Positions 18,249-26,148 of a DNA stretch of 64,000 nucleotides are shown here, piece after piece; positions within the stretch are counted from its first letter, which is position 1, and the number at the start of each line of letters is the position of its first letter. This stretch comes from Tolypothrix campylonemoides VB511288 (GTDB taxonomy: Bacteria; Cyanobacteriota; Cyanobacteriia; Cyanobacteriales; Nostocaceae): the NCBI GenBank assembly GCA_000828075.3, contig JXCB02000053.1, positions 44,746-108,745 on the forward strand, in the 5' to 3' direction. Below the pieces are notes generated by a model that was not told where the DNA came from, searched no databases, and saw nothing but the letters and a program-made list of their open reading frames with translations. Made by a program: the position numbers and the translations under genes.

Positions 18249-18443
18249 TCACGGGAATCTTCGTGAAATAGCTTTCTCCAAGTTGGCTTGTTCTTGAGAG
18301 CAAAACTGCGTGCGATCGCCTACAGCCCCAAAAGGAAACGAGATTTCCTTCAATTGTTCCGTCATCCGTTGGTGGAGTAAACCGACATACTGGCTCATTT
18401 GTTTGGCAACCCCAGGTTTTGAATCAAACACTTGTAAATTCAA
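18249..18443 (-). CDS. Small hypothetical protein coupled to the P450 gene
   Basis: A 64-codon ORF begins at TTG 18443, 15 bp after the P450 stop codon. It is preceded by a near-ideal AAAGGAGGG ribosome-binding site at about 18449-18457 with 5-6 nt spacing, which strongly favours real translation and coupling to the P450 gene. The product is polar, has one cysteine, no membrane segment and a basic end (ISRRFP). I do not recognise it. It could be an accessory peptide of the P450 pathway or the remnant of a longer gene. The terminator at 18158-18198 closes this two-gene unit. Confidence 0.6.
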   Translation of the reverse strand: MNLQVFDSKPGVAKQMSQYVGLLHQRMTEQLKEISFPFGAVGDRTQFCSQEQANLEKAISRRFP

Positions 18444-18458
18444 AGTTCCCTCCTTTGA

Positions 18459-19601
18459 CTAGAACAGAACCGGAAGTGCTTTTAACCCATGTATATCCTC
18501 ATTTGCGACAAACTCTAACTTTGCATCGGGTTCAATTCGTAAATTGGGCAACCGTTCCAGTACTGCCTGCAGCCCAATAGTGGCTTCCAATCGAGCCAGA
18601 GGCGCACCCAAGCAGAAGTGAATGCCATTACCAAAGGCAACGTGTTCATTCGGTTTACGGTCAATCACAAACTCATCCGGCTGCTTAAACTGCTGTTCAT
18701 CACGGTTTGCCGAGCCAAGGCAAACTTGGATCAGTTGTCCTGCTGGAATAGTTTGATGACCAATTTGGGTTTCAACTTTGGTGAAGCGAGTAATAGTTTG
18801 GACAGGTGAGCGGTAGCGGAGCACCTCTTCAATTGCCACCGGCAGCAACGTTGGTTCATTCTTTAGTCGCTCATATGCTTCTGGGTACTCATGGAAGCAG
18901 ACGATCGCATTTGCCAACAAAGTCGTCGTGGTTTCATTACCTGCCACCAGCAGCAGCATACAGAAATCTACAAGTTCTTGAGCAGTAAGCTTTTCGCCTT
19001 GCTCGTGGGCGGCAATCAAATCACTAACCAAATCCTTGCCTAGTTTGCCTCGCCGTTGTTTCAGCAGGTGGCGGAAGTAATCTCCCATCGCCTGATATGC
19101 ACAGAGATCCTCTGCCACGATGCCATCTGACCAACGTTTGAAATCTTCGCGCTCTTCAACAGGAATGCCAAGAATTTCAGCAATGACAATCACAGGTAAG
19201 GGAATGCTGAAGTCATGAATAAAATCCATCTGTTCCTGTTCTTGGACACGATCAATCAGTTCATGAGTAATCTCGCTTATGCGTGGTGCAAGTAACTCGA
19301 CACGCCGCTGTGTGAACACTTGCGCTACCAACGTGCGGAGCGATCGATGCTTGGGTGGATCGGTAACGTTCAGGGCTTGGGTGAAGTCAGTCTGTTCAGG
19401 CGGATGGGGAATTTTGGACGAGAATGTTTGCCAATCGCTGAGAATCCGCTTCACGTCGTTGTACCTAAACACCATCCAGCTATCACGCTTTGAGTGGTAG
19501 AAAACGGGAGACTCGCGCCGCATTTTGGCATACCAAGGGAAGGGGTTGCCGAAAAGTTGAGAAGCTTGGTTTTTGTCGATGAACTGTTGATTTGATTGCA
19601 T
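18459..19601 (-). CDS. Cytochrome P450
   Basis: A soluble bacterial-type P450 of 380 residues. The I-helix oxygen-activation motif is AGNETTTTLL, the K-helix ExxR is EEVLRYRSP, and the heme loop is FGNGIHFCLGAPLARLE with the thiolate ligand Cys330. All core motifs are intact. It probably hydroxylates or epoxidises a hydrophobic small molecule and needs separate ferredoxin partners, none of which are nearby. The start is ATG at 19601. Two palindromic TetR-type operators lie 220-270 bp upstream, and a coupled 64-codon gene follows. Confidence 0.94.
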   Translation of the reverse strand: MQSNQQFIDKNQASQLFGNPFPWYAKMRRESPVFYHSKRDSWMVFRYNDVKRILSDWQTFSSKIPHPPEQTDFTQALNVTDPPKHRSLRTLVAQVFTQRRVELLAPRISEITHELIDRVQEQEQMDFIHDFSIPLPVIVIAEILGIPVEEREDFKRWSDGIVAEDLCAYQAMGDYFRHLLKQRRGKLGKDLVSDLIAAHEQGEKLTAQELVDFCMLLLVAGNETTTTLLANAIVCFHEYPEAYERLKNEPTLLPVAIEEVLRYRSPVQTITRFTKVETQIGHQTIPAGQLIQVCLGSANRDEQQFKQPDEFVIDRKPNEHVAFGNGIHFCLGAPLARLEATIGLQAVLERLPNLRIEPDAKLEFVANEDIHGLKALPVLF

Positions 19602-19819
19602 GAGTCATCTCCTATTAAAACATCAAGAAAACGCGCAAATTGAACTTGCCAAATGAGCGCAAACATCCTGTAGCGTTCATTGGTGTCAACATAAATCGGT
19701 TTAGGAAAACAATCCAAGTCAAATTAACCGAATGAGCGTTGCATGAAGCAGACGTTCATCGGTGCAAATACATCATCGAAACAGAATCTCGCTATATCAA
19801 TCGGCTTCCGTTAAACTTT

Positions 19820-19871
19820 ACCGTCTAGACGGTTTGAATTTCTCTATTTTTTACTTTACCGTCCAGACGGT
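19820..19871. promoter_or_regulatory. Twin TetR-type operators
   Basis: ACCGTCTAGACGGT at 19820-19833 is a perfect 14-bp palindrome. A second copy at 19858-19871 (ACCGTCCAGACGGT) differs by one base. Their centres are 38 bp apart, and both lie in a shared TTTACCG...CGGTTTT context. They lie upstream of the P450 gene on the minus strand. No TetR-family gene is present in the window. Confidence 0.75.
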
Positions 19872-19946
19872 TTTAAGTCAAGGGGGAGTGCTCAAGAATT
19901 TTGAACAAATACAGGATTTACGCAAAAATAGCCGAAAAGCTTAAGC

Positions 19947-20074
19947 TTAAGGGACTTCCAAATAAAAAAGTATCCAAAAATTTCTTGTGGAACGGGCGTC
20001 TCGCCCGTTCCGATCGAGGGCGGGCGGGGACGCCCACCCCACAAGATGGATAATTTATTTCTTGGAAATCCCTA
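19947..20074. mobile_element. MITE-like element, family A (copy 2)
   Basis: The ends AAGGGACTTCCAAATAA and TTATTTCTTGGAAATCCCTT-like (ending GGAAATCCCTAA) mirror copy 1 at 11213-11343 in the opposite orientation. The core holds two hairpins, one being GGAACGGGCG-TCT-CGCCCGTTCC, and ends with GGGGACGCCCACCCCAC. Length is about 128 bp, with no ORF. Confidence 0.75.
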
Positions 20075-20080
20075 ATTTAT

Positions 20081-20229
20081 CGAACCGCCAAGACGAGCCA
20101 GCGCCCTTCGGGTTCGCCAGTCACCTACGGCGGGAAACCCGCCTGCAGTGCTGGCTCACCGTGCGGGGGTTCCCCCCGTTGAGGCGACTGGCGTGCCAAG
20201 AACGCCAAGAATTTGTAGAGTGTGCGTAA
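20081..20229. repeat. Nested repeat: one family inserted in another
   Basis: The outer repeat GAACCGCCAAGACG breaks at about 20096 and resumes at about 20194 as GCCAAGAACGCCAAGAA. The ~98-bp interior is a second, GC-rich palindromic family beginning AGCCAGCGCCCTTCGGGTTC and ending GGCGACTGGCG. Similar GC-rich DNA occurs near 25850 and 59720. Confidence 0.6.
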
Positions 20230-20257
20230 GCCCTAAAATAAATATTCAGAAACAATA

Positions 20258-20317
20258 GACTTCTTGCATAAATTTTTACCCTCACCCTGAATTTCTCTCC
20301 CAAGCTGGGAGAGAGAC
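20258..20317. repeat. Copy of the CCCTCACCC/GGGAGAG palindromic repeat
   Basis: ACTTCTTGCATAAATTTTTA is followed by CCCTCACCCTGAATTTCTCT and a CCCAAGCTGGGAGAGA hairpin. The same leader and palindrome occur at 49799-49860, and the palindrome family is the one inserted in frame in the 47-54 kb genes. Here it is noncoding. Confidence 0.65.
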
Positions 20318-20418
20318 GCGTGAAATTGGCTTATTTATGGGGATGTATCCTCGCGCTGCGGGGTTCTGACTACTGAGTTCTTCTTAACATTTAAAATTCC
20401 CCGTTTTTCGACTTTCCA

Positions 20419-20937
20419 CTAGCACAACTGACTTACCTTTGCCAGAATATCCTCTGGACTCATAAATTCATAAGGTTCAAACGGTTGGTGTATCCAAGGA
20501 TTGTCAAGCAAATAATCAACGTAGTAATCAGGCGCTATAACCGAACAAGCTTTATACCAGATAACAGCAGTACGAATTTCCTCAATTGGAGAATCACTGT
20601 ACTCTTTTAACCAAGGGAGAGTTTCCTTGAGTGTAACCCCAGAGTCTACTAAGTCATCTACCAAAAGAATGTGCGAACCTAAATTTTCAGTGGTCATTGT
20701 CAGGTGACGAGAAAAGGTTAAATTGCCTCGTTCTTGCTTACCGGAGCCACTGTATGATGATGTTGCCAAAATCGCCAAAGGCTGCTTATAAATACGTGAG
20801 AGGATATCTCCCACTCGCAGTCCCCCTCTAGCAAGGCAAACAATCTGGTTGAATTTCCAGCCGGATTCATAAATTTGAGCAGCCAGTTGTTCAATTTTTT
20901 GGTGATAATCTGACCAAGAAACGTAAAGGTCTGGCAT
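20419..20937 (-). CDS. Phosphoribosyltransferase (xanthine/hypoxanthine type)
   Basis: A 172-residue type I PRTase. The PRPP-binding motif is ILLVDDLVDSGVTL at about residues 90-103, with an upstream CLARGGLRVGDILSR segment typical of purine salvage enzymes. The N-terminal YVSWSDYHQKIEQLA and the length resemble bacterial xanthine or xanthine-guanine phosphoribosyltransferases. It would convert a purine base and PRPP to the nucleotide in the cytoplasm. It is divergent from the GPH transporter, with 68 bp between them. The exact base specificity cannot be read. Confidence 0.85.
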   Translation of the reverse strand: MPDLYVSWSDYHQKIEQLAAQIYESGWKFNQIVCLARGGLRVGDILSRIYKQPLAILATSSYSGSGKQERGNLTFSRHLTMTTENLGSHILLVDDLVDSGVTLKETLPWLKEYSDSPIEEIRTAVIWYKACSVIAPDYYVDYLLDNPWIHQPFEPYEFMSPEDILAKVSQLC

Positions 20938-21005
20938 AAAAAACTTAATTTATTGCTAATAATGTATGACAAATTCCTTTGATTTTAATATGAGCGCAAG
21001 ATATT

Positions 21006-22445
21006 ATGAGCGATTCTGCTTCTGATAGCTATTCCCAACAGACTCCTGAAAGCGAAAAACTGGATTTGAGTACCAAACTTGCTTTCGGTGCTGGGGATTT
21101 GGGTACGGCAATTACTGCTATGATTGGGATTTCTTATTTGTCTCCCTTCCTTACAGATGTCGCTGGTTTAAATCCCAATTTAGCAGGACAAACCCAGCTT
21201 GTCGGCAAAGTGTGGGATGCGGTGAACGATCCAATGGTGGGGGTGTTGAGCGATCGCACCCAAAGTCAGCAGGGAAGGCGCTATCCTTGGATGATCTGGG
21301 GAGCAATTCCCTTTGGAGTGTTCTTTTTTTTGCAGTGGATTGTGCCCCACTTCAGTAATAACGAAAATGCCAATCAATGGGGCTTGTTTTGGTATTACAC
21401 TGCAATTTCGATTTTGTTTAATACTTTTTATACAATTGTCAATTTACCATACACTGCTCTGACAGCAGAACTCACCCAAGACTACGACGAACGCACCAGT
21501 CTTAACGGTTTTCGCTTTACCTTTTCTATTGGCGGTAGCATTCTTGCGCTGGTTATAGGTTTGGTCATTTCTCTAATAATTCCTAGTAACCGCAGCCAAC
21601 AGTTTTTATTACTAGGAGCCATTTGTGCCATTATCTCTGTTTTGCCCGTGTATTGGTGTGTTTGGGGAACCAAAAAACGCGCCCAAGCTGTAGCAAAGTT
21701 ACACCCAGAAACCGAGCAAATTTCTATTCCCTTATTGCAGCAACTCAAAATTGCTTTTACCAATCGCCCTTTCTTATTTGTGGTGGGCATTTATCTGTGT
21801 TCTTGGTTATCTGTTCAACTAACTGCTGGTATTATTCCCTACTTTGTCACCAGCTGGATGCGTCTTCCGCAATGGCATATTAGCTTAGTGCTTTTAGCGG
21901 TGCAAGGAACTGCTATGTCTATGCTATTTGTTTGGAGTGCTATCAGTCGGCGCTACGGCAAACAAGCCGTGTACTTTATGGGAATGAGTGTGTGGATTAT
22001 CGCCCAAGCCGGACTGTTTTTCGTACAGCCAGGTCAAGTTGTGTTGATGTACGTTTTAGCAGTCGTAGCAGGTTTTGGAGTCTCTACGGCTTATCTTGTT
22101 CCTTGGTCGATGTTACCTGATGTCATTGAACTTGATGAATTAAATACAGGTCAGCGACGAGAAGGCATTTTTTATAGTTTTATAGTGTTTGTGCAAAAAA
22201 TCTGCTTGGGGATTGCAGTGAACTTGGTTTTACAACAATTGGGTAGCGCTGGTTATATTAAACCCACAAACGAAATCCCGATACCAATCCAACCAGAGTC
22301 CGTGTTACAAGTGATTCGCTTTTCTATTGGTCCCATACCAGCGATCGCTTTGATTTGTGGCTTAGTTTTAACGTATTTTTACCCACTTACCCGCGAGGTG
22401 CATGCACAAATTGTGCTGAAACTCAAGGAACGTCAAAACAATTAG
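21006..22445 (+). CDS. GPH-family sugar:cation symporter (MFS)
   Basis: A 479-residue membrane protein with about twelve helices and the glycoside-pentoside-hexuronide (MelB-like) signature: DVAGLNPNLAGQTQLVGKVW followed by DAVNDPMVGVLSDRTQSQQG, where the early aspartates in MelB coordinate the coupling cation. A second marker is VPWSMLPDVIELDE in the C-terminal half. It likely imports a sugar or related solute with Na+ or H+. Transcription ends at a hairpin at 22446-22474. The start is ATG at 21006. Confidence 0.85.
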   Translation: MSDSASDSYSQQTPESEKLDLSTKLAFGAGDLGTAITAMIGISYLSPFLTDVAGLNPNLAGQTQLVGKVWDAVNDPMVGVLSDRTQSQQGRRYPWMIWGAIPFGVFFFLQWIVPHFSNNENANQWGLFWYYTAISILFNTFYTIVNLPYTALTAELTQDYDERTSLNGFRFTFSIGGSILALVIGLVISLIIPSNRSQQFLLLGAICAIISVLPVYWCVWGTKKRAQAVAKLHPETEQISIPLLQQLKIAFTNRPFLFVVGIYLCSWLSVQLTAGIIPYFVTSWMRLPQWHISLVLLAVQGTAMSMLFVWSAISRRYGKQAVYFMGMSVWIIAQAGLFFVQPGQVVLMYVLAVVAGFGVSTAYLVPWSMLPDVIELDELNTGQRREGIFYSFIVFVQKICLGIAVNLVLQQLGSAGYIKPTNEIPIPIQPESVLQVIRFSIGPIPAIALICGLVLTYFYPLTREVHAQIVLKLKERQNN

Positions 22446-22474
22446 GGTGCGTTGGGCATAAGCTACAACGCACC
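22446..22474. terminator. Hairpin between convergent genes
   Basis: GGTGCGTTG at 22446-22454 pairs with CAACGCACC at 22466-22474 around an 11-nt loop, followed by TTG. It lies 1 bp after the transporter stop and could end transcripts from both sides, though the T-tract is weak. The motif resembles a common dispersed GGTGCGTT repeat. Confidence 0.55.
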
Positions 22475-22544
22475 TTGTACTCAATTCATTGTCAAGGGAA
22501 CACAAAATATTTTTCTAGGTTGAACATCTCATTTCAAGCAGAGA

Positions 22545-23114
22545 CTACAGCTTCACGTCAGCAGGAAGAATCACTTTATCAATCACGTGAATCACGCCAT
22601 TAGTACCTTTGATATCTGCTTTAGTGACTTTTGCCTTATCCACCATTACACTACCGTTATTAACTTTAACGTTAACTGGGCTGCCTTCAACTGTCTTAAC
22701 CTGACCTGGTTTAATAGTTTTAGAATCAACTGCTCCAGGCACAACATGGTAAGTCAAAATCTTTTGCAAGGTTGCCTTGTTTTCTGGCTTCAGCAGTTTT
22801 TGCAAAGTTCCCTTTGGTAAAGCTGCGAATGCAGCATCTGTAGGTGCAAATACAGTAAATGGACCAGTACCAGACAGGGTATCTACAAGGTCTGCTGCCT
22901 TCAAAGCTGCTACCAGAGTTTTGAAAGAACTATTGGCACTGGCAATATCGACAATTGTACCTGTAGCAGTTGCTTGAGAAATCGATGTGGCAGGCTTGCT
23001 TGATGAAGCTGGCTGAGAACCAGCGAAGGTTGGAACGCTGACTAAAACACTAGCTGTAGCGATCGCAATAGCAACTGTTTTAGCAAATAACTGTTGAGAT
23101 TGTTGGACTTTCAT
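22545..23114 (-). CDS. Secreted fasciclin-domain protein
   Basis: This 189-residue protein has a signal peptide ([20 protein letters not shown]) and a single fasciclin/beta-Ig-H3 domain. Family markers are [35 protein letters not shown] (H1 box), [10 protein letters not shown] and the C-terminal [12 protein letters not shown] (H2 box). Such proteins are thought to mediate adhesion or matrix association at the cell surface. A short Ser/Thr-rich linker ([13 protein letters not shown]) separates signal and domain. It is monocistronic and convergent with the GPH transporter. Confidence 0.92.
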   Translation of the reverse strand: MKVQQSQQLFAKTVAIAIATASVLVSVPTFAGSQPASSSKPATSISQATATGTIVDIASANSSFKTLVAALKAADLVDTLSGTGPFTVFAPTDAAFAALPKGTLQKLLKPENKATLQKILTYHVVPGAVDSKTIKPGQVKTVEGSPVNVKVNNGSVMVDKAKVTKADIKGTNGVIHVIDKVILPADVKL

Positions 23115-23453
23115 GGGTGTTAGCTTGACACTATGTAAACATATGACTATTTTTATTAAAATTTGTTTCCGGCACTGAAAAATTTTTTAACAAAATTTCC
23201 GAAACCCTAGAACTAGGAAGGTCTCTGGCAGTTGTCTAGACAAATACTCAAAAGTTAGCTTTGATCTATCGAACGGGGTTGAAACTTGCAAAACTTGGTT
23301 GGTACTGTTGGTATGAGCTTAAAGTCAGGTTTTATGGTTGTATCTTTGGATAAACTTGGTACGGATATGCACACCGCTCTATTTAGCTAATTTGTCTGAG
23401 AATTGGTAATAATACTTAATATAAACATGAATGGAAAAAAGGCTTAAGACTAA
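23115..23453. other. Divergent intergenic region
   Basis: This 339-bp gap separates the divergent fasciclin and HEAT-repeat genes and should contain both promoters. It is AT-rich near both genes. I see no gene or named site. Confidence 0.5.
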
Positions 23454-24134
23454 ATGACAGCCCCAAGCTTACAAGAAATTTCCACTCGGTTAGAAAGTTC
23501 AAATTCGGGCGATCGCATGGTAGCCCTTGCTTCGTTGAGGAATGTTCCGGCAGAGGATGCAGTGCCTTTAATTAAAAAGGTATTGGATGACGAATCACTG
23601 CAAATTAGATCAATGGCAATTTTTGCCTTGGGAATCAAGCAAACAGAAGAATGCTACCCAATTTTGGTGCGAATTTTGGAAACCGACCCAGATTATGGTA
23701 TCCGTGCCGACGCTGCAGGTGCATTAGGATACTTACAAGATTCCCGAGCTGTTGAACCGCTGATGCGGATATTTTATGAAGATACAGACTGGCTAGTACG
23801 CTTTAGTGCCGCCGTTGCTCTTGGTAATCTTAAAGACCTGCGTGCCCGTGAAATCCTCGTCAAGGCATTAGATAGCGAGGAAGTTGTCTTACACCAAGCA
23901 GCGATCGCTGCACTAGGAGAAATCAAAGATATCGAGTCAGTAGATAAAATTCTGCGCTTTGCCCAATCAGAAGATTGGTTAGTGCGCCAGCGTCTTGCAG
24001 AAGCCTTAGGTCATCTTCCTAGCCCCAAGAGTGTTTCAGCTTTAAAATACCTGGAAAAAGATAACCATAAACACGTTGCTGAGGCGGCGAGGATTTCCCT
24101 TAAACGGTTGGAAGAAGCAGGAAATCAAGCTTAA
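23454..24134 (+). CDS. HEAT-repeat protein (PBS lyase/NblB-like)
   Basis: A 226-residue all-helical protein made of about six HEAT-like repeats of ~31 residues with the pattern D...VR..A..ALG.I.D..A...L, for example LVRFSAAVALGNLKDLRARE and VLHQAAIAALGEIKD. Cyanobacterial proteins of this type include subunits of phycobilin lyases (CpcE/F), NblB-like phycobilisome degradation factors and scaffolds. The next gene, 130 bp downstream on the same strand, is a CpcS/CpeS-type phycobilin lyase, which supports a link to phycobilisomes, though this is inference. The start is ATG at 23454. Confidence 0.85.
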   Translation: MTAPSLQEISTRLESSNSGDRMVALASLRNVPAEDAVPLIKKVLDDESLQIRSMAIFALGIKQTEECYPILVRILETDPDYGIRADAAGALGYLQDSRAVEPLMRIFYEDTDWLVRFSAAVALGNLKDLRAREILVKALDSEEVVLHQAAIAALGEIKDIESVDKILRFAQSEDWLVRQRLAEALGHLPSPKSVSALKYLEKDNHKHVAEAARISLKRLEEAGNQA

Positions 24135-24263
24135 AGGTGTGTACAGAAAAGAGTGCGGGGAGTAAGCTCGTTTAGGTCTCCCTAATCTTCCTCATCCCTG
24201 GGACCTCGCTCCTGCTACCTTGGAATAAGTTAGAGAAAAGGATTTTGAAGCAAGGTAATTTCA

Positions 24264-24833
24264 TTGATGAATATAGAAGAGTTTTTTCAACTGAGTGTTG
24301 GTAAATGGTTTTCCCATCGTACCAGTCACCATTTAGCTTTTAAGCAATCAGAAGACGGCAAATCAGACATTATGATAGAGACGCTGCCTGCTGATCATCC
24401 AGAAGTGGTCAAACTATGTCAACAGTACGATATTGACCCGAAAGGCGCTTCTTGTGGTGCTAGAGTCACTTGGAATGGCACGATGGAATGGGATGAAGAA
24501 AAGCACACAGGTTCTACAGTGTTGGTTGCCGTTCCAGACGAAGATAATCCCAATGAAGGCAAGTTGCTGCGGGAAATGGGCTATGCCGAGAAAGCGCCTG
24601 TCGCCGGACGCTACAAGATGGGCAGTGATGAGGCGTTGACTCTAATTACAGAGTATGAAACTATGTCGTCTGAGGAACGCTTGTGGTTTGCCAGTCCCAA
24701 TTTACGTATGCGCGTGAGTGTACTGAAACGTTTTGGTGGCTTTAGTATGGCTTCGTTCACTTCTGAGATTCGCATGGGTGGAAGTCAGCCTACAACAAAA
24801 GCTTCTGAGGCAACTAACTCAGCATTAAGTTAG
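24264..24833 (+). CDS. Phycobiliprotein lyase, CpcS/CpeS family
   Basis: This 189-residue protein belongs to the CpcS/CpeS lipocalin-fold chromophore lyases, which attach bilins to cysteine 84-type sites of phycobiliprotein subunits. Markers are the N-terminal [20 protein letters not shown], the [14 protein letters not shown] strand pair and the C-terminal [20 protein letters not shown]. The core is normal in length, with a short Ser/Thr tail. It follows the HEAT protein on the same strand. Which subunit and bilin it serves cannot be read from sequence. Confidence 0.88.
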   Translation: MMNIEEFFQLSVGKWFSHRTSHHLAFKQSEDGKSDIMIETLPADHPEVVKLCQQYDIDPKGASCGARVTWNGTMEWDEEKHTGSTVLVAVPDEDNPNEGKLLREMGYAEKAPVAGRYKMGSDEALTLITEYETMSSEERLWFASPNLRMRVSVLKRFGGFSMASFTSEIRMGGSQPTTKASEATNSALS

Positions 24834-24911
24834 TTTTGTCTATTGACACTCCCCACGGCTATAAAACGATCGCGATCGGGTAAGTTAATAAAAAGCTGGG
24901 GGCTGTGCTAT

Positions 24912-25047
24912 TATTGATTGATACCGTGGGGCACACGGAAATTAACGCTTGAGGAAACACCTGCAACGGTGTGACATGAGAATGACAAGCTAAAAGCGCG
25001 CTCTCAGCCCAAGAATCTTATTGCTTTTTAGCCGTGAGAATGTCAAG
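24912..25047 (+). mobile_element. Remnant of an IS200/IS605-type right end (tnpB 3' tail, omegaRNA-like)
   Basis: One frame from about 24925 reads VGHTEINA, stop, GNT..., and later ESYCFLAVRMS, which resembles the degenerate C-terminal tail of cyanobacterial TnpB proteins (VGHT...). In intact elements this part doubles as the scaffold of the omegaRNA and runs to the transposon right end. Several in-frame stops and the absence of any TnpB catalytic domain show it is a relic. The inferred right end is near GAATGTCAAG at about 25038-25047. Assignment rests on recalled family sequence. Confidence 0.6.
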
Positions 25048-25062
25048 ATAGTTAAAATTTTA

Positions 25063-25098
25063 AATGAAATAGCCCCCGCTAACGGGGGCTATTTCATT
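25063..25098. terminator. Strong bidirectional hairpin
   Basis: The 16-nt arm at 25063-25078 (AATGAAATAGCCCCCG) pairs perfectly with 25083-25098 around CTAA. The minus-strand exit is T-rich (TTTAAAATTTT), the plus-strand exit less so. It is probably a terminator, immediately after the IS remnant. Confidence 0.7.
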
Positions 25099-25153
25099 GT
25101 AAAGTTTCAACCAGATTCGTGCATTGGTTGGGGAGCAACACCGCTCACGAGCC

Positions 25154-25841
25154 TTGGGTACTGGGAGTACAGACGCCCTGCGCCCTTCGCTCTCTACGGA
25201 CTGGGAAAACATTCCAAAATATGTCTAGGTCTTTATTGCCTCTTCCAAAATTTTGAGGCTCCCTTACCCAATCCCCAATCCCTAATCCCCAATTCCCAGT
25301 CCCCTTTACGAAAAACTTTTCACTATACTTTTTGAGTAAAAAATATATCAATATTACAGTAAAAGCACCGTAAATTATGTAAAGTTTTGCCAAAAAAGAT
25401 GTGCTTTTAGGGTACAATCTCCTTAAAATCACACTTAAATTAATATTGTGCTGATTTTTCATTCCCGACAAAGTAAAATAAAGTGCAAGCACGAGTGCTT
25501 ACCAAAAAATAGCCAGGGTTGTTTGAATCTCCCATACATGAGCTAGGGGAGTAAGTAACACAACAACACCAGAAAACTACCGAAAGCACTCTATTCAATA
25601 TTGGTGCAAATATCTGCCATAACTAAACCAAATTAACTTTGATGTTCCACTGAGATGGGAGAGTGGTTTGTATTGCAGTGCAAAGGGGACTGGGGATTGG
25701 AGATTGGGGATTAGGGATTGGGGTAATGGTTATCAAACGAAAAATTATATCCGGAGAAATATTGCTCCTCCCCAAGTCAGGAGCATTTGCCCAGTCGGTA
25801 GAGAGCGAAGGGCGCAGGGCGTCTGTACTCCTAGTACCCAA
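25154..25841. repeat. Long-range inverted repeat around a gene-free core
   Basis: The 52-bp arm at 25154-25205 (TTGGGTACTGGGAGTACAGA and onward) recurs inverted at 25790-25841 with two mismatches. Nested inside is a second inverted pair built of GGGGATTGG units, at 25262-25308 and 25683-25727. The ~370-bp core has no convincing gene; a 67-residue hydrophobic ORF piece near 25290-25492 (minus) is weak. The flanking 25845-26100 is GC-rich repeat DNA. Confidence 0.7.
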
Positions 25842-26148
25842 TTCCATGAAAGAGCCAGCGCGTACCGAGCAGCGCTCTTGGTAGGGTTTCCCAACAAGCG
25901 GGAACTAGCGTAAACCCCTCACCGTGGGTACGCAACAGCGGCGTTAGCGCAGCTAGCTGCTCCGGAATCAGGCATAGGCACACTGAACCGGAAGCGCGTA
26001 AGCTCCTCGCAAACCGAGACACGCTTAGCGTCTCCGGAGAAGATACCCAAAGGGTGAAAGGGATTAAAAGTAGTGGGATGAAAGCCAAAAGTCTCAAACT
26101 TTTGGCTCATGACTCATGACTAAGGACAAATAGCTAATCCAAAACCGC

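Noticed and set aside
24912..25047. 6S RNA, tmRNA or a riboswitch
   Set aside because: None of the conserved core sequences I know are present, and the TnpB-tail reading explains the sequence better.
25663..26110. Overlapping ORFs of 63-88 codons on both strands
   Set aside because: They consist of GGGGATTGG repeats and GC-rich dispersed repeats, with no consistent frame or ribosome-binding site.
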